From Vibrio splendidus (GTDB taxonomy: Bacteria; Pseudomonadota; Gammaproteobacteria; Enterobacterales; Vibrionaceae): a DNA stretch of 64,000 bases. The stretch covers positions 186,001 through 250,000 of the forward strand of contig NZ_MCUN01000004.1 of the NCBI RefSeq assembly GCF_002873455.1, given 5' to 3'. The first letter of the stretch is position 1. Each line of letters opens with the position of its first letter. A model generated the notes under the pieces. That model made no database searches. It had not been told where the DNA came from and worked only from the letters and a program-made list of their open reading frames with translations. A program made the translations under genes and the position numbers. Of this stretch, positions 1 to 9,689 are shown one piece after another.

Positions 1-238
1 TATTTTCGTTCCGTTTATGCACAAAGACAGACAGCAAGCGCTGAATGCCGATCACCTCGTTGAATGTGGCGCGGCATTAATGATTGAGCAGCCTCAACTG
101 ACGGCTGATAAGCTAGCGAATACTATCGCTCAGCTTGATAGAAATGAATTAAAAATGATGGCAACAAAAGCTCGTCAAGCAGCCAAGCTTGATGCGGATG
201 TGACCGTCGCTGAAGCGATTAAAGCTTTAGCAAAATAA
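1..238 (+). CDS. murG: MurG, UDP-GlcNAc:lipid I N-acetylglucosaminyltransferase, 3' end
   Basis: This is the C-terminal end of a gene that begins before the window; the reading frame enters at base 2. MurG adds GlcNAc to lipid I at the inner face of the cytoplasmic membrane to make lipid II. The visible part opens with [10 protein letters not shown] followed by [11 protein letters not shown], which matches the conserved C-terminal donor-binding region of MurG. It is followed 13 bases later by murC, the usual murG-murC order of the division/cell-wall cluster. Only about 78 residues are visible, but the motif and the neighbour make the call firm. Confidence 0.93.
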   Translation, partial: IFVPFMHKDRQQALNADHLVECGAALMIEQPQLTADKLANTIAQLDRNELKMMATKARQAAKLDADVTVAEAIKALAK

Positions 239-251
239 TGAGATTGAATTG

Positions 252-1712
252 ATGACGATTGAACATACCCAAGACTTAGCGCAAATCCGTGCAATGGTGC
301 CAGAGATGCGCCGTGTTAAATCTATCCACTTCATTGGTATTGGTGGCGCAGGAATGAGCGGGATTGCTGAAGTCTTGCTTAATGAAGGCTACCAGATCAC
401 GGGTTCTGATATTGCTCAAAACCCAGTGACCGATCGTTTAGTTAGCAAGGGTGCGACCGTTTACATCGGCCACCAAGCAAGTAACGTTGCTGATGCAAGT
501 GTGGTGGTGGTTTCAACCGCTATCAACGAAGAAAACCCAGAGATTATTGCAGCTCGTGAAGCGCGCACACCTATCGTTCGTCGTGCAGAAATGCTGGCTG
601 AGCTGATGCGTTTTCGTCATGGCATTGCTGTGGCAGGTACGCACGGTAAAACCACGACAACTGCGCTAGTGACACAGATTTACTCGGAAGCGGGTTTAGA
701 TCCGACCTTCGTAAACGGTGGTTTGGTGAAGAGTGTGGGCACCAATGCACGTCTAGGTTCGAGTCGTATTCTTATCGCTGAAGCCGATGAAAGTGATGCG
801 TCATTCTTACATCTGCAACCAATGGTTAGTATCGTTACTAACATTGAAGCGGATCATATGGATACCTACGGTGGCGATTTCGAAACGCTAAAGCAGACGT
901 TTATTGATTTCTTACACAACCTGCCATTCTATGGTCAGGCTGTAATGTGTGTTGATGATCCGGTAGTGCGTGAGCTTATCCCTCAAGTTAGTCGTCAAGT
1001 GATTACCTACGGCTTCTCAGAAGATGCGGATATCCGTATTGAAAACTACGTACAAGAAGGCCAGCAAGGCAAATTCACTGTGGTACGTGAAGGTAAAGCT
1101 AACCTAGATATTACATTGAACATTCCAGGTCGCCATAACGCACTGAACGCTTCAGCGGCGATTGCGGTTGCTACTGAAGACGACATCAGCGACGAAGCGA
1201 TTCTAAAAGCGATGGCGGGAACGGAAGGCACTGGCCGTCGTTTCGATCACCTTGGTGAGTACGAAACGGGTAAAGGTATTGCAATGTTGGTTGATGATTA
1301 CGGTCATCACCCAACCGAAGTCGATGTAACGATTCAAGCTGCTCGTAGTGGCTGGGCAGACAAACGTCTTGTGATGATTTTCCAACCACACCGCTACAGC
1401 CGAACGCGTGATCTGTATGATGACTTTGCTAACGTTCTTGAGCAGGTTGATGTTCTAATCTTATTAGATGTGTACTCTGCAGGTGAGAAACCTATTGCAG
1501 GGGCTGACGGACGCTCGTTAAGTCGAACTATTCGTGGGCGTGGTAAGATTGATCCGATCTTCGTTGCTGATATCAACACGCTGCCATCGGTTCTAGCCAA
1601 CGTCATTCAAGGTGGTGACCTTGTTTTAACGCAGGGTGCAGGTGATGTTGGTCGTGTTGCTAAGCAACTCGAATCGTTACAGTTAGACATTAATAATATG
1701 CAGAACGCGTAG
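252..1712 (+). CDS. murC: UDP-N-acetylmuramate--L-alanine ligase
   Basis: MurC adds L-alanine to UDP-MurNAc, the first ATP-dependent peptide step of peptidoglycan precursor synthesis in the cytosol. The N-terminal Rossmann motif GIGGAGMSG is at residues 29-37 and the ATP P-loop GTHGKTTT at 129-136, followed by the Mur ligase central and C-terminal domains (ending in [14 protein letters not shown]). The length of 486 residues is normal. A TTG at 249 lies immediately before, but the ATG at 252 gives the family-like N terminus [20 protein letters not shown]. In E. coli ddlB sits between murC and ftsQ; here there is only a 182-base non-coding gap. Confidence 0.97.
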   Translation: MTIEHTQDLAQIRAMVPEMRRVKSIHFIGIGGAGMSGIAEVLLNEGYQITGSDIAQNPVTDRLVSKGATVYIGHQASNVADASVVVVSTAINEENPEIIAAREARTPIVRRAEMLAELMRFRHGIAVAGTHGKTTTTALVTQIYSEAGLDPTFVNGGLVKSVGTNARLGSSRILIAEADESDASFLHLQPMVSIVTNIEADHMDTYGGDFETLKQTFIDFLHNLPFYGQAVMCVDDPVVRELIPQVSRQVITYGFSEDADIRIENYVQEGQQGKFTVVREGKANLDITLNIPGRHNALNASAAIAVATEDDISDEAILKAMAGTEGTGRRFDHLGEYETGKGIAMLVDDYGHHPTEVDVTIQAARSGWADKRLVMIFQPHRYSRTRDLYDDFANVLEQVDVLILLDVYSAGEKPIAGADGRSLSRTIRGRGKIDPIFVADINTLPSVLANVIQGGDLVLTQGAGDVGRVAKQLESLQLDINNMQNA

Positions 1713-1734
1713 CAGAATACTGTCTACAGACTGT

Positions 1735-1763
1735 GGTCAATCGCTCACTTCTTGCGATTGACC
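1735..1763 (+). terminator. 10-bp perfect hairpin between murC and ftsQ
   Basis: GGTCAATCGC (1735-1744) and GCGATTGACC (1754-1763) form a perfect 10-bp stem with a 9-base loop. It is followed by TAAAATTG rather than a T run, so it is a weak intrinsic terminator at best; an mRNA-stabilising or processing hairpin is equally possible. ATTGACC is repeated once more at 1768-1774. It separates murC from the ftsQ promoter. Confidence 0.4.
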
Positions 1764-1794
1764 TAAAATTGACCAAAAATCTTATTATCAACGT

Positions 1795-1822
1795 TTGATA
1801 GTTTGATTTTGCTCAGTATAAT
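1795..1822 (+). promoter_or_regulatory. Sigma-70 promoter for ftsQAZ
   Basis: TTGATA (1795-1800), a 16-base spacer and a perfect TATAAT (1817-1822) lie about 70 bases before the ftsQ start. This gives ftsQAZ its own promoter downstream of the murC hairpin, in the place occupied by ddlB in E. coli. Seen in sequence; activity is inferred. Confidence 0.65.
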
Positions 1823-1894
1823 TCATAGGTTAAAGTAAGTGCTTTTACCTCTATTACGAAGATAGGGAATAGAATTGCGAACCAACGACAGGGA

Positions 1895-2683
1895 ATGCGG
1901 GCTTTGGTAGAAAGTACTTTTAGCGAAAACCGCCACCTATTCAGTTTACCATCGCTCAAGAAACACGCCTTAGGCGGGTCTTTTTTAGTCGTGGTATTGC
2001 TATTCATTGGGTTTCTTTTCTATACCACACTGACTTGGATGTGGGACGATCAGCGATTGCCTCTTTCCAAAATAGTACTTCAAGGCGACTTAACTTATGT
2101 AACGGCTGGTGATGTTCAGCATGCTTTTGGCGAGTTAGAACATATTGGCACCTTCATGTCGCAAGATATTGGGGTGTTACAAGACAGTTTAGAAGCGTTA
2201 CCTTGGGTATCTGTTGTCTCGATTCGTAAACAGTGGCCAGACACAATAAAAGTATTTTTGACTGAATACCAAGCGGCAGCAATCTGGAATGGCAACATGC
2301 TGCTGAACGAAAACGGTCAAGTGTTTAATGGCGATATCGGCCTGTTAAAGGGTGATAGAGTTAAGCTTTATGGCCCGGAAGGGACCAGCCAAGAAGTGAT
2401 AGCAAAATGGCGACAGATTACTCCTTTGATTAACAGTCTAGGATTAACCGTTACCTCACTCGTTCTTAATGAACGTCGCGCTTGGCAAATAATCCTAGAT
2501 AACGGTATCCGTTTAGAACTAGGTAAAGATTCTTTAGATGAGCGTGTTGAACGCTTTATTTCGCTTTATAACGAATTAGGAAGTAAAGCGAATCAAGTGA
2601 GCTACATCGACCTCAGGTATGATACGGGAGCCGCTGTAGGCTGGTTTCCAGAGCAAGAGTTAGAAGAGAGCAGAAATGACTAA
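1895..2683 (+). CDS. ftsQ: Cell division protein FtsQ
   Basis: FtsQ is a bitopic inner-membrane protein that joins FtsB and FtsL and links the cytoplasmic ring to septal peptidoglycan synthesis. A short basic cytoplasmic N terminus is followed by one membrane segment at about residues 29-48 (rich in V, L, F), then a POTRA-like domain (LPLSKIVLQGDLTYVTAGDV) and the periplasmic beta domain containing ALPWVSVVSIRKQWPDTIKV, a well conserved FtsQ segment. Length is 262 residues. The start is chosen at the ATG at 1895; the frame stays open upstream without another ATG. The 3' end overlaps ftsA by 8 bases, indicating translational coupling. Confidence 0.95.
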   Translation: MRALVESTFSENRHLFSLPSLKKHALGGSFLVVVLLFIGFLFYTTLTWMWDDQRLPLSKIVLQGDLTYVTAGDVQHAFGELEHIGTFMSQDIGVLQDSLEALPWVSVVSIRKQWPDTIKVFLTEYQAAAIWNGNMLLNENGQVFNGDIGLLKGDRVKLYGPEGTSQEVIAKWRQITPLINSLGLTVTSLVLNERRAWQIILDNGIRLELGKDSLDERVERFISLYNELGSKANQVSYIDLRYDTGAAVGWFPEQELEESRND

Positions 2684-3944
2684 GACCGCAGATGACAACA
2701 TAATCGTTGGTCTTGATATAGGCACTGCGACCATATCAGCTCTAGTTGGTGAAATACTGCCTGATGGTCAAATCAATATCATTGGTTCAGGGCAAAGCCC
2801 ATCCAGAGGTATGGATAAAGGTGGTGTAAACGACCTAGAGTCGGTAGTGAAGTCGGTTCAGCGAGCGATTGATCAAGCAGAGTTGATGGCTGAATGCCAA
2901 ATCAGCAATGTATTTATCTCGCTGTCCGGTAAGCATATCGCAAGCCGAATTGAAAAAGGCATGGGCACTATTTCAGATGAAGAAGTGTCTCAAGACGATA
3001 TGGATCGAGCGATCCATACCGCGAAATCGATTAAAATAGGTGATGAGCAGAGAATTCTGCACGTGATTCCACAAGAATTTACCATCGACTACCAAGAAGG
3101 CATTAAGAATCCGCTTGGTTTATCTGGTGTTCGAATGGAAGTCAGTGTTCATCTAATTTCTTGCCATAGCGACATGGCGAGAAACATTATTAAAGCTGTT
3201 GAACGATGTGGTCTCACTGTAGAACAAATCGTGTTTTCAGGACTTGCCTCAAGTAATGCGGTAATTACTGACGACGAGAGAGAGCTCGGAGTATGTGTTG
3301 TTGATATTGGTGCCGGTACGATGGATATTTCCATTTGGACTGGCGGCGCACTGCGACACACAGAAGTCTTTTCCTACGCAGGAAATGCAGTAACCAGTGA
3401 TATTGCCTTCGCTTTTGGCACGCCAGTGAGCGATGCTGAAGAGATAAAAGTAAACCATGGTTGCGCTCTGAGTGAGCTCGTAAGCAAGGATGATTCTGTT
3501 AACGTCCCTAGTGTAGGTGGCCGTCCATCGAGAAGTTTGCAAAGACAAACTTTGTCGGAAGTGATTGAACCACGTTACACTGAACTTATGGGTCTCGTTA
3601 ACCAAACTATTGATACGGTTCAATTGCAGCTACGAGATGAGGGTATTAAGCACCACCTTGCAGCTGGCGTCGTTCTCACTGGTGGAGCGGCACAAATTGA
3701 CGGATTGGTAGAGTGTGCGGAACGTGTTTTCCGCAATCAAGTTCGAGTTGGTAAGCCGTTAGAAGTTAGTGGCTTAACTGACTATGTTAAAGAGCCGTAT
3801 CATTCTACGGCGGTTGGTTTACTTCATTACGCAAGAGATTGTCAGATAAGTGATGAGGGTGATTACAGCGAACCTAAGCGTTCAGCACCTTCTATGTCAG
3901 GTTTATTTGGTAAATTGCGTAATTGGATACAAAAAGAGTTTTAA
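2676..3944 (+). CDS. ftsA: Cell division protein FtsA, actin-like FtsZ membrane tether
   Basis: FtsA is a peripheral membrane actin homologue that anchors FtsZ and recruits later division proteins. The phosphate-1 loop VGLDIGTATISALVGE is near the N terminus, the phosphate-2 motif CVVDIGAGTMDISIW near residues 206-220, and the adenosine motif LTGGAAQIDGL near 331-341. The last 14 residues (GLFGKLRNWIQKEF) form the amphipathic membrane-targeting helix typical of FtsA. The 422-residue length is normal. It starts inside ftsQ and precedes ftsZ by 31 bases. Confidence 0.97.
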   Translation: MTKTADDNIIVGLDIGTATISALVGEILPDGQINIIGSGQSPSRGMDKGGVNDLESVVKSVQRAIDQAELMAECQISNVFISLSGKHIASRIEKGMGTISDEEVSQDDMDRAIHTAKSIKIGDEQRILHVIPQEFTIDYQEGIKNPLGLSGVRMEVSVHLISCHSDMARNIIKAVERCGLTVEQIVFSGLASSNAVITDDERELGVCVVDIGAGTMDISIWTGGALRHTEVFSYAGNAVTSDIAFAFGTPVSDAEEIKVNHGCALSELVSKDDSVNVPSVGGRPSRSLQRQTLSEVIEPRYTELMGLVNQTIDTVQLQLRDEGIKHHLAAGVVLTGGAAQIDGLVECAERVFRNQVRVGKPLEVSGLTDYVKEPYHSTAVGLLHYARDCQISDEGDYSEPKRSAPSMSGLFGKLRNWIQKEF

Positions 3945-3975
3945 CCTGAGTTGCAGGAAAAAACGGAGATAACAC

Positions 3976-5205
3976 ATGTTTGAACCGATGATGGAAATGT
4001 CTGACGATGCAGTAATTAAAGTCGTTGGAGTTGGTGGCGGTGGCGGTAACGCTGTTGAGCACATGGTACGTGAGTCAATTGAAGGCGTAGAATTCATCAG
4101 TGTTAACACTGATGCTCAAGCTCTTCGTAAAACAAGCGTGAGCAGCGTGATCCAGATTGGTGGTGATATCACTAAAGGCTTGGGCGCTGGTGCAAACCCA
4201 CAAGTAGGCCGTGATGCAGCTCTCGAAGATCGAGAAAGAATTAAAGAAGTTCTAACTGGCGCCGATATGGTATTTATCGCAGCTGGTATGGGCGGTGGTA
4301 CAGGTACAGGTGCTGCTCCAGTTATTGCTGAAGTTGCGAAAGAGTTGGGTGTGCTAACGGTTGCTGTTGTAACTAAGCCATTTAGCTTTGAAGGCAAAAA
4401 GCGTTTAGCGTTTGCTGAGCAAGGTATCGAAGAGCTTTCTAAACATGTGGATTCTTTAATTACGATTCCAAATGAAAAGCTACTTAAAGTACTTGGCCGT
4501 GGCGTAACACTGCTAGAAGCTTTCGCAAGTGCAAATGATGTACTTAAAAACGCTGTACAAGGTATCGCTGAGCTAATTACTCGCCCTGGTATGATCAACG
4601 TCGATTTCGCGGATGTTCGCACTGTGATGTCGGAAATGGGTCATGCAATGATGGGTAGCGGTATCGCAAAAGGTGAAGACCGTGCTGAAGAAGCTGCTGA
4701 AACGGCAATTTCTAGCCCATTATTAGAAGACATCGACCTAGCTGGTGCTCGTGGCGTTCTTGTTAACATCACTGCTGGCCTAGATATGCGCTTAGATGAA
4801 TTCGAAACTGTGGGTAATACAGTTAAGGCATTCGCTTCTGATAACGCAACGGTTGTTATTGGTACTTCTCTAGACCCTGATATGACGGATGAAATCCGCG
4901 TAACTGTTGTTGCAACAGGTATCGGCACAGAGAAAAAACCAGACATTACTTTAGTTGCTGGTGGTAAAGCAAAAGTAGCGCCAACGCCTCAACCGCAAGT
5001 TGCTGTTCAAACAGCAGCAAAAGTGGAAGAGAAAGTGGCACAACCATTGCAGGAAAAAACTGAGGTAAAACCTCAAGTTAAACCACAGCCAACAACGTCA
5101 CCTGTTTCTTCAGGTACAGGCGCTAGCCAGAGTGCTGCACCTAAAGCTGAGAAAGAGAGCGGATATTTAGATATCCCAGCATTTTTACGACGTCAGGCTG
5201 ATTAA
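3976..5205 (+). CDS. ftsZ: Cell division protein FtsZ
   Basis: FtsZ is the tubulin-like GTPase that forms the cytokinetic ring. The tubulin signature GGGTGTG is at residues 106-112, and the core from about 10 to 315 is highly conserved. A variable, proline- and glutamine-rich linker follows, ending in the conserved C-terminal peptide [14 protein letters not shown] that binds FtsA and ZipA. Length is 409 residues, longer than the 383 of E. coli because of the linker. A clear Shine-Dalgarno (CGGAG) lies 8 bases before the ATG. It belongs to the ftsQAZ operon. Confidence 0.98.
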   Translation: MFEPMMEMSDDAVIKVVGVGGGGGNAVEHMVRESIEGVEFISVNTDAQALRKTSVSSVIQIGGDITKGLGAGANPQVGRDAALEDRERIKEVLTGADMVFIAAGMGGGTGTGAAPVIAEVAKELGVLTVAVVTKPFSFEGKKRLAFAEQGIEELSKHVDSLITIPNEKLLKVLGRGVTLLEAFASANDVLKNAVQGIAELITRPGMINVDFADVRTVMSEMGHAMMGSGIAKGEDRAEEAAETAISSPLLEDIDLAGARGVLVNITAGLDMRLDEFETVGNTVKAFASDNATVVIGTSLDPDMTDEIRVTVVATGIGTEKKPDITLVAGGKAKVAPTPQPQVAVQTAAKVEEKVAQPLQEKTEVKPQVKPQPTTSPVSSGTGASQSAAPKAEKESGYLDIPAFLRRQAD

Positions 5206-5219
5206 CAAATACCCAAAAT

Positions 5220-5247
5220 TTGACTATCGTCGAATTAATGGTAAAAT
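5220..5247 (+). promoter_or_regulatory. Sigma-70 promoter for lpxC
   Basis: TTGACT (5220-5225), a 16-base spacer and TAAAAT (5242-5247) lie just after ftsZ and about 55 bases before lpxC. A small inverted repeat CGGTC/GACCG (5251-5272 region) falls in the predicted leader. Seen in sequence; function inferred. Confidence 0.6.
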
Positions 5248-5301
5248 TCGCGGTCGGTAAATACTGACCGTGATTTGTAGCACTGATAACGAGGCAAGCA
5301 G

Positions 5302-6219
5302 ATGATCAGACAACGTACTCTGAAAGAAATTGTGAAAACAACTGGTGTGGGTCTCCACTCTGGTCGTAAAGTCACACTTACTCTTCGCCCGGCAGCTGCA
5401 AATACAGGTATTGTTTATCGTCGTACAGATGTAAATCCACCTGTAGATTTCCCAGCTGATCCAGCATCAGTTCGTGACACTATGCTATGTACCGCTCTTG
5501 TTAATGACGAAGGCGTACGTATCTCTACAGTGGAGCACCTTAACGCAGCTCTAGCCGGAATGGGTATCGACAACATTATTGTTGAAGTAGATGCTCCAGA
5601 AATTCCAATTATGGATGGTAGCGCAAGCCCATTCGTATACTTGCTACAGCAAGCGGGTGTAGAAACACTGAATGCAGCGAAGCGTTTTATTCGAATCAAA
5701 AAACCTATTCGTTTTGAAGATGGCGATAAATGGGCAGAGTTTGTTCCATTTAACGGCTTCCGTATGGACTTTGAGATCGACTTTAACCACCCTGCAATTG
5801 AATCCGATGAGCAACGTTTGTTGTTTGATTTCTCATCACAAGGTTTTGTGAAGCAGATTTCTCGCGCTCGTACTTTCGGTTTTATGCGCGATATTGAGTA
5901 CCTTCAGTCTCAAAACCTAGTACTTGGCGGTAGCTTTGATAATGCTATCGTACTGGACGAATACCGAATTCTTAATGAAGAAGGCCTTCGTTTCGACAAT
6001 GAGTTTGTAACTCATAAAGTATTGGATGCGATTGGTGACCTTTACATGTGTGGACACGCTATTATTGGTGAGTTCCGTGCATACAAATCAGGTCACGGCC
6101 TAAACAACCAACTTTTACGTGCAGTTCTTGCTGACGCAGAAGCTTGGGAATGGGCAACATTCGAAGAAGAAGCTGGCTCTCCAGTTGCTTTCGCAGAACC
6201 GGGTATGGTTCTAGCGTAA
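5302..6219 (+). CDS. lpxC: UDP-3-O-acyl-N-acetylglucosamine deacetylase
   Basis: LpxC catalyses the committed, zinc-dependent deacetylation step of lipid A synthesis. The zinc ligands known from E. coli are at identical positions: H79 (STVEHLN), H238 and D242 ([10 protein letters not shown]), with the catalytic H265 (KSGHGLNN). Length is 305 residues, as in E. coli. The C terminus is short and ends in alanine (GMVLA), the type of tail recognised by FtsH in E. coli, so proteolytic control is plausible. It ends the dcw segment and is followed by a strong terminator. Confidence 0.98.
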   Translation: MIRQRTLKEIVKTTGVGLHSGRKVTLTLRPAAANTGIVYRRTDVNPPVDFPADPASVRDTMLCTALVNDEGVRISTVEHLNAALAGMGIDNIIVEVDAPEIPIMDGSASPFVYLLQQAGVETLNAAKRFIRIKKPIRFEDGDKWAEFVPFNGFRMDFEIDFNHPAIESDEQRLLFDFSSQGFVKQISRARTFGFMRDIEYLQSQNLVLGGSFDNAIVLDEYRILNEEGLRFDNEFVTHKVLDAIGDLYMCGHAIIGEFRAYKSGHGLNNQLLRAVLADAEAWEWATFEEEAGSPVAFAEPGMVLA

Positions 6220-6249
6220 TTGTTGTTTGCAACAATATAAGATTTCGAA

Positions 6250-6275
6250 AACCAGGTCATCGGCCTGGTTTTTTT
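6250..6275 (+). terminator. Intrinsic terminator after lpxC
   Basis: AACCAGG (6250-6256) pairs with CCTGGTT (6264-6270) and is followed directly by a T run. This is a classical rho-independent terminator ending the lpxC transcript. Confidence 0.9.
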
Positions 6276-6607
6276 GTATCTATTTTCCAGATACAGTGTC
6301 GTTAACCTCCGGAAATTGCTGGCTAATGGGCCGCAGTCTGCTTAATCCATCAGCAATTAGAAAGAAAAGTTCCAAGCACATCAAACAAATGGTGTTCTAA
6401 ATGGTCGTTAGTGTGAAAATTACTTACACTAAAGGGCATTAATTTTAACTCAAGCCTTGAAAACTCTACTCTCAAGTACAATATCAAAGATACTAGATTT
6501 ATCTCAGTATCCTTGGTTAGTAACTGAAGACTAGTTCATAGCTAGTAGAGACTGACGGCATTTAAAATAGATCGCGGACGATCTGAGAACGAAGAGATTC
6601 CAAGCAC
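6276..6607. other. Gene-free region before secA
   Basis: In E. coli this interval holds secM, the arrest-peptide sensor for secA. I find no secM-like ORF and no signal-peptide-bearing ORF of that size. The interval holds an inverted repeat TTAGTGT (6408-6414)/ACACTAA (6426-6432), which could be an operator or hairpin. It also holds a 12-base direct repeat TTCCAAGCACAT at 6370-6381 and 6598-6609, the second copy containing the A and T of the secA start codon. I could not pick one promoter with confidence. Confidence 0.5.
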
Positions 6608-9334
6608 ATGATTACTAAGCTGCTGACAAAGGTAATTGGCAGTCGCAATGACAGAACACTGCGCCGCCTTAGAAAAATTGTAAAAGAAATTAATAACTAC
6701 GAACCAACGTTTGAAGCACTTTCTGATGAAGAGCTAAAAGCAAAAACGGTTGAGTTTCGTGAGCGCTTAGATAAAGGTGAATCGTTAGATCAACTTCTAC
6801 CTGAAGCTTTCGCTACGGTACGTGAAGCGTCTAAGCGTGTTTACGGCATGCGTCACTTTGACGTGCAAATGATTGGTGGCATGGTTCTTAATGCTGGCCA
6901 AATTGCAGAGATGCGTACTGGTGAAGGTAAGACACTTACCGCAACCCTACCAGCTTATCTAAACGCGCTACCAAGCAAAGGTGTTCACGTAATAACGGTG
7001 AACGATTACCTAGCGAAGCGTGATGCGGAAACAAACCGTCCATTATTTGAATTCCTTGGCATGACGGTTGGCGTGAATGTGGCAAACATGGCTCCGCCAG
7101 AGAAAAAAGAAGCGTACCAAGCGGATATCCTATACGGAACAAACAACGAGTTTGGTTTTGATTACCTTCGTGACAACATGGCTTTCCGTGCTGAAGACCG
7201 AGTTCAACGTGAGCGCTTCTTTGCTGTAGTCGATGAGGTTGACTCAATCTTAATTGATGAAGCTCGTACTCCGTTAATTATCTCTGGCCCAGCTGAAGAT
7301 AGTTCTGACCTTTATACGCGCATTAACACTCTAATTCCTTCTCTAGAGCGTCAAGATAAAGAAGATTCAGAAGAGTACCGTGGTGAAGGTCATTACACCA
7401 TGGACGAAAAATCAAAACAGGTTCACCTGACTGAAAACGGTCAAGAATTTGTAGAAGAACTAATGGTCAAAAACGGCTTGATGGAAGAGGGTGACACACT
7501 TTACTCTCCAACCAATATCAGCCTATTGCACCATGTGAATGCTGCGCTTCGTGCACACGTATTGTTTGAGAAAAACGTCGACTACATCGTTACTGAAGAA
7601 GGCGAAGTGGTTATCGTTGATGAACATACTGGTCGTACTATGCCAGGTCGTCGTTGGTCTGAAGGTTTACACCAAGCTGTTGAAGCGAAAGAAGGTGTGA
7701 AGATTCAAAATGAAAACCAAACGCTAGCATCGATTACATTCCAGAACTTCTTCCGACTGTACGAAAAACTGTCTGGTATGACAGGTACTGCCGATACTGA
7801 AGCTTTCGAATTCCAGTCTATCTACGACCTAGAAACGGTGGTTATCCCAACCAACAAGCCTATGGTTCGTAACGATATGCCAGATGTGGTTTATCGTACT
7901 GAAGAAGACAAGTTCAATGCGATCATTGAAGACATTAAAGACCGTGTAGCTGCTGGTCAGCCATCGCTGGTTGGTACGGTTTCTATCGAGAAATCTGAAC
8001 TACTGTCTAACGCACTGAAGAAAGCAAAAATTAAGCACAACGTTCTAAATGCTAAATTCCACGAAATGGAAGCTGAGATCGTTGCACAAGCTGGTATGCC
8101 GAGTGCGGTAACTATCGCAACTAACATGGCCGGTCGTGGTACCGATATCGTGTTAGGTGGTAGCTGGCAGGCACAGCTTGAGAAGATAGAGAATCCAACG
8201 AAAGAGCAGATCGATAAGATCAAAGCTGATTGGAGAATCATCCACGATAAAGTACTTGAGTCAGGTGGTTTGCACATCATTGGTACTGAGCGTCATGAAT
8301 CTCGCCGTATCGATAACCAGCTACGTGGTCGTTCTGGTCGTCAAGGTGATGCGGGTTCTTCTCGTTTCTACCTATCAATGGAAGATTCTCTGCTACGTAT
8401 CTTTACGTCAGATCGTATGGCTGGTCTTATCCAAAGTGGTATGGACGAAGGCGAAGCGATTGAATCTAAGATGCTGTCTCGCTCAATTGAAAAAGCACAA
8501 CGTAAAGTGGAAGGTCGTAACTTCGACATCCGTAAACAGCTTCTTGAGTACGATGATGTAGCCAATGACCAACGTAAGGTTGTTTATGAGCTACGTGATG
8601 AACTGATGAGTTCAGATGACATCAGTGAAATGATCGAACACAACCGTGAAGATGTACTGGCGTCAGTTATTGATGAATACATCGCTCCTCAGTCTCTTGA
8701 AGACATGTGGGATATCGCGGGTCTGCAAGATCGTCTGAAGAATGATTTCGATCTAGACTTTGATATTCAAGGTTGGTTAGACGAAGACGACAAGCTTTAT
8801 GAAGAAGCATTGCGTGAGCGCATTCTTGATATGGCGGTAGATTCGTACAAACAGAAAGAAGAAGTGGTTGGTGCTCAAGTGCTGCGTAACTTCGAGAAGT
8901 CTGTGATGCTACAAACGCTAGACGGTCTTTGGAAAGAGCACTTGGCTGCGATGGATCACCTTCGTCAAGGTATCCACTTACGTGGTTATGCTCAGAAGAA
9001 CCCGAAACAAGAGTACAAGCGCGAGTCGTTTGAACTGTTTGAAGGCCTACTCGATGTACTGAAAACAGACGTTGTTACCATTCTTTCTAAAGTTCGCGTT
9101 CAGCAACAAGAAGAAGTTGAAAAGATGGAAGCTCAACGTCAAGCTCAAGCTGAAGAAGCGGCGCGTCGTGCACAAGCACAACATGCAACGGCTGAAAACC
9201 AGCTAGCTGACGATGAAGCTGAGGCGGCATCTCCACAAACGGTAGTACGCGATGAGCGTAAAGTGGGTCGTAACGAACCATGTCCATGTGGAAGTGGCAA
9301 GAAGTACAAACAGTGTCACGGTAAAATTGACTAA
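6608..9334 (+). CDS. secA: Protein translocase ATPase SecA
   Basis: SecA is the ATP-driven motor that pushes unfolded preproteins through SecYEG. The Walker A motif TGEGKT is at residues 104-109, with [15 protein letters not shown] later in the first nucleotide-binding domain, then the preprotein cross-linking domain, the second nucleotide-binding domain ([15 protein letters not shown]), the helical scaffold and wing domains, a Q/E/A-rich linker and the C-terminal zinc motif. The zinc ligands are C892, C894, C903 and H904. Length of 908 residues is normal. The frame and start are clear; no secM-type upstream gene is present. Confidence 0.98.
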   Translation: MITKLLTKVIGSRNDRTLRRLRKIVKEINNYEPTFEALSDEELKAKTVEFRERLDKGESLDQLLPEAFATVREASKRVYGMRHFDVQMIGGMVLNAGQIAEMRTGEGKTLTATLPAYLNALPSKGVHVITVNDYLAKRDAETNRPLFEFLGMTVGVNVANMAPPEKKEAYQADILYGTNNEFGFDYLRDNMAFRAEDRVQRERFFAVVDEVDSILIDEARTPLIISGPAEDSSDLYTRINTLIPSLERQDKEDSEEYRGEGHYTMDEKSKQVHLTENGQEFVEELMVKNGLMEEGDTLYSPTNISLLHHVNAALRAHVLFEKNVDYIVTEEGEVVIVDEHTGRTMPGRRWSEGLHQAVEAKEGVKIQNENQTLASITFQNFFRLYEKLSGMTGTADTEAFEFQSIYDLETVVIPTNKPMVRNDMPDVVYRTEEDKFNAIIEDIKDRVAAGQPSLVGTVSIEKSELLSNALKKAKIKHNVLNAKFHEMEAEIVAQAGMPSAVTIATNMAGRGTDIVLGGSWQAQLEKIENPTKEQIDKIKADWRIIHDKVLESGGLHIIGTERHESRRIDNQLRGRSGRQGDAGSSRFYLSMEDSLLRIFTSDRMAGLIQSGMDEGEAIESKMLSRSIEKAQRKVEGRNFDIRKQLLEYDDVANDQRKVVYELRDELMSSDDISEMIEHNREDVLASVIDEYIAPQSLEDMWDIAGLQDRLKNDFDLDFDIQGWLDEDDKLYEEALRERILDMAVDSYKQKEEVVGAQVLRNFEKSVMLQTLDGLWKEHLAAMDHLRQGIHLRGYAQKNPKQEYKRESFELFEGLLDVLKTDVVTILSKVRVQQQEEVEKMEAQRQAQAEEAARRAQAQHATAENQLADDEAEAASPQTVVRDERKVGRNEPCPCGSGKKYKQCHGKID

Positions 9335-9452
9335 GTTTGGTGAATCGTTGCTGTAACGGATGATTGCAGTGTCGGAGGTACTCGCTTACTAACGTAAGCT
9401 CCGTGCTTCCTCCTTGCACTCACAACGTCACAGCTTAGCTTCACACAAACTT
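9333..9452. repeat. 120-bp imperfect palindrome starting on the secA stop codon
   Basis: Successive arm segments pair in register: AAGTTTG 9333-9339 with CAAACTT 9446-9452; GTGAA 9340-9344 with TTCAC 9440-9444; GCTGTAACG 9350-9358 with CGTCACAGC 9426-9434 (one mismatch); TGCA 9365-9368 with TGCA 9415-9418; GGAGG 9374-9378 with CCTCC 9409-9413; GCTTAC 9384-9389 with GTAAGC 9394-9399, around a TAAC loop at 9390-9393. The first two bases of the element are the last two bases of the secA TAA stop. It carries no ORF. It may be a dispersed palindromic unit or MITE-like remnant, or a large 3'-UTR hairpin. Confidence 0.8.
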
Positions 9453-9457
9453 ATTGA

Positions 9458-9486
9458 TAAAAAGAGTCGCTTAGGCGGCTCTTTTT
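9458..9486 (+). terminator. Intrinsic terminator downstream of secA
   Basis: AAAAGAGTCGC and GCGGCTCTTTTT form an 11-bp stem with one G-T pair and a TTAG loop, followed by T's. It lies 124 bases after the secA stop, beyond the large palindrome. Confidence 0.85.
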
Positions 9487-9507
9487 GTATGTAAATTTCA
9501 TGGCTTA

Positions 9508-9625
9508 CCTCTTGATGAGAGGCTAAGTCGTCATTTCCTATAGCGAGGAACGATCGCAATAGGGAGCCTCGTTTGATAGTTAGGCTTACGCTGTTGTATT
9601 AGCCCCCCGAACTCAGTCGTTCCTC
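9508..9625. repeat. Cluster of small inverted repeats upstream of mutT
   Basis: Three structures are visible: CCTCT/AGAGG (9508-9522); CCTAT-A-GCGA (9537-9546) with TCGC-A-ATAGG (9554-9563); and GAGGAACGA (9545-9553) repeated in inverse as TCGTTCCTC (9617-9625). No ORF accounts for the segment. It looks like degenerate intergenic repeat DNA; I believe similar segments recur between Vibrio genes, but cannot confirm that here. Confidence 0.5.
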
Positions 9626-9689
9626 TTTCTTGAGGGGATGTATTTAAGGGACTGCGTGAGCGAAGCGTTTTATTAAGGAACACCATAGT

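Noticed and set aside
4116..4622. A 168-codon open frame antisense to ftsZ
   Set aside because: It lies wholly inside ftsZ, has low-complexity serine/alanine composition and no family features; it is a shadow of the codon bias of ftsZ.
6326..6400. A 24-codon plus-strand ORF between lpxC and secA, considered as a possible secM or lost-gene remnant
   Set aside because: No signal peptide, arrest motif or ribosome site; the opposite strand is also open for about 30 codons, so openness here carries no information.
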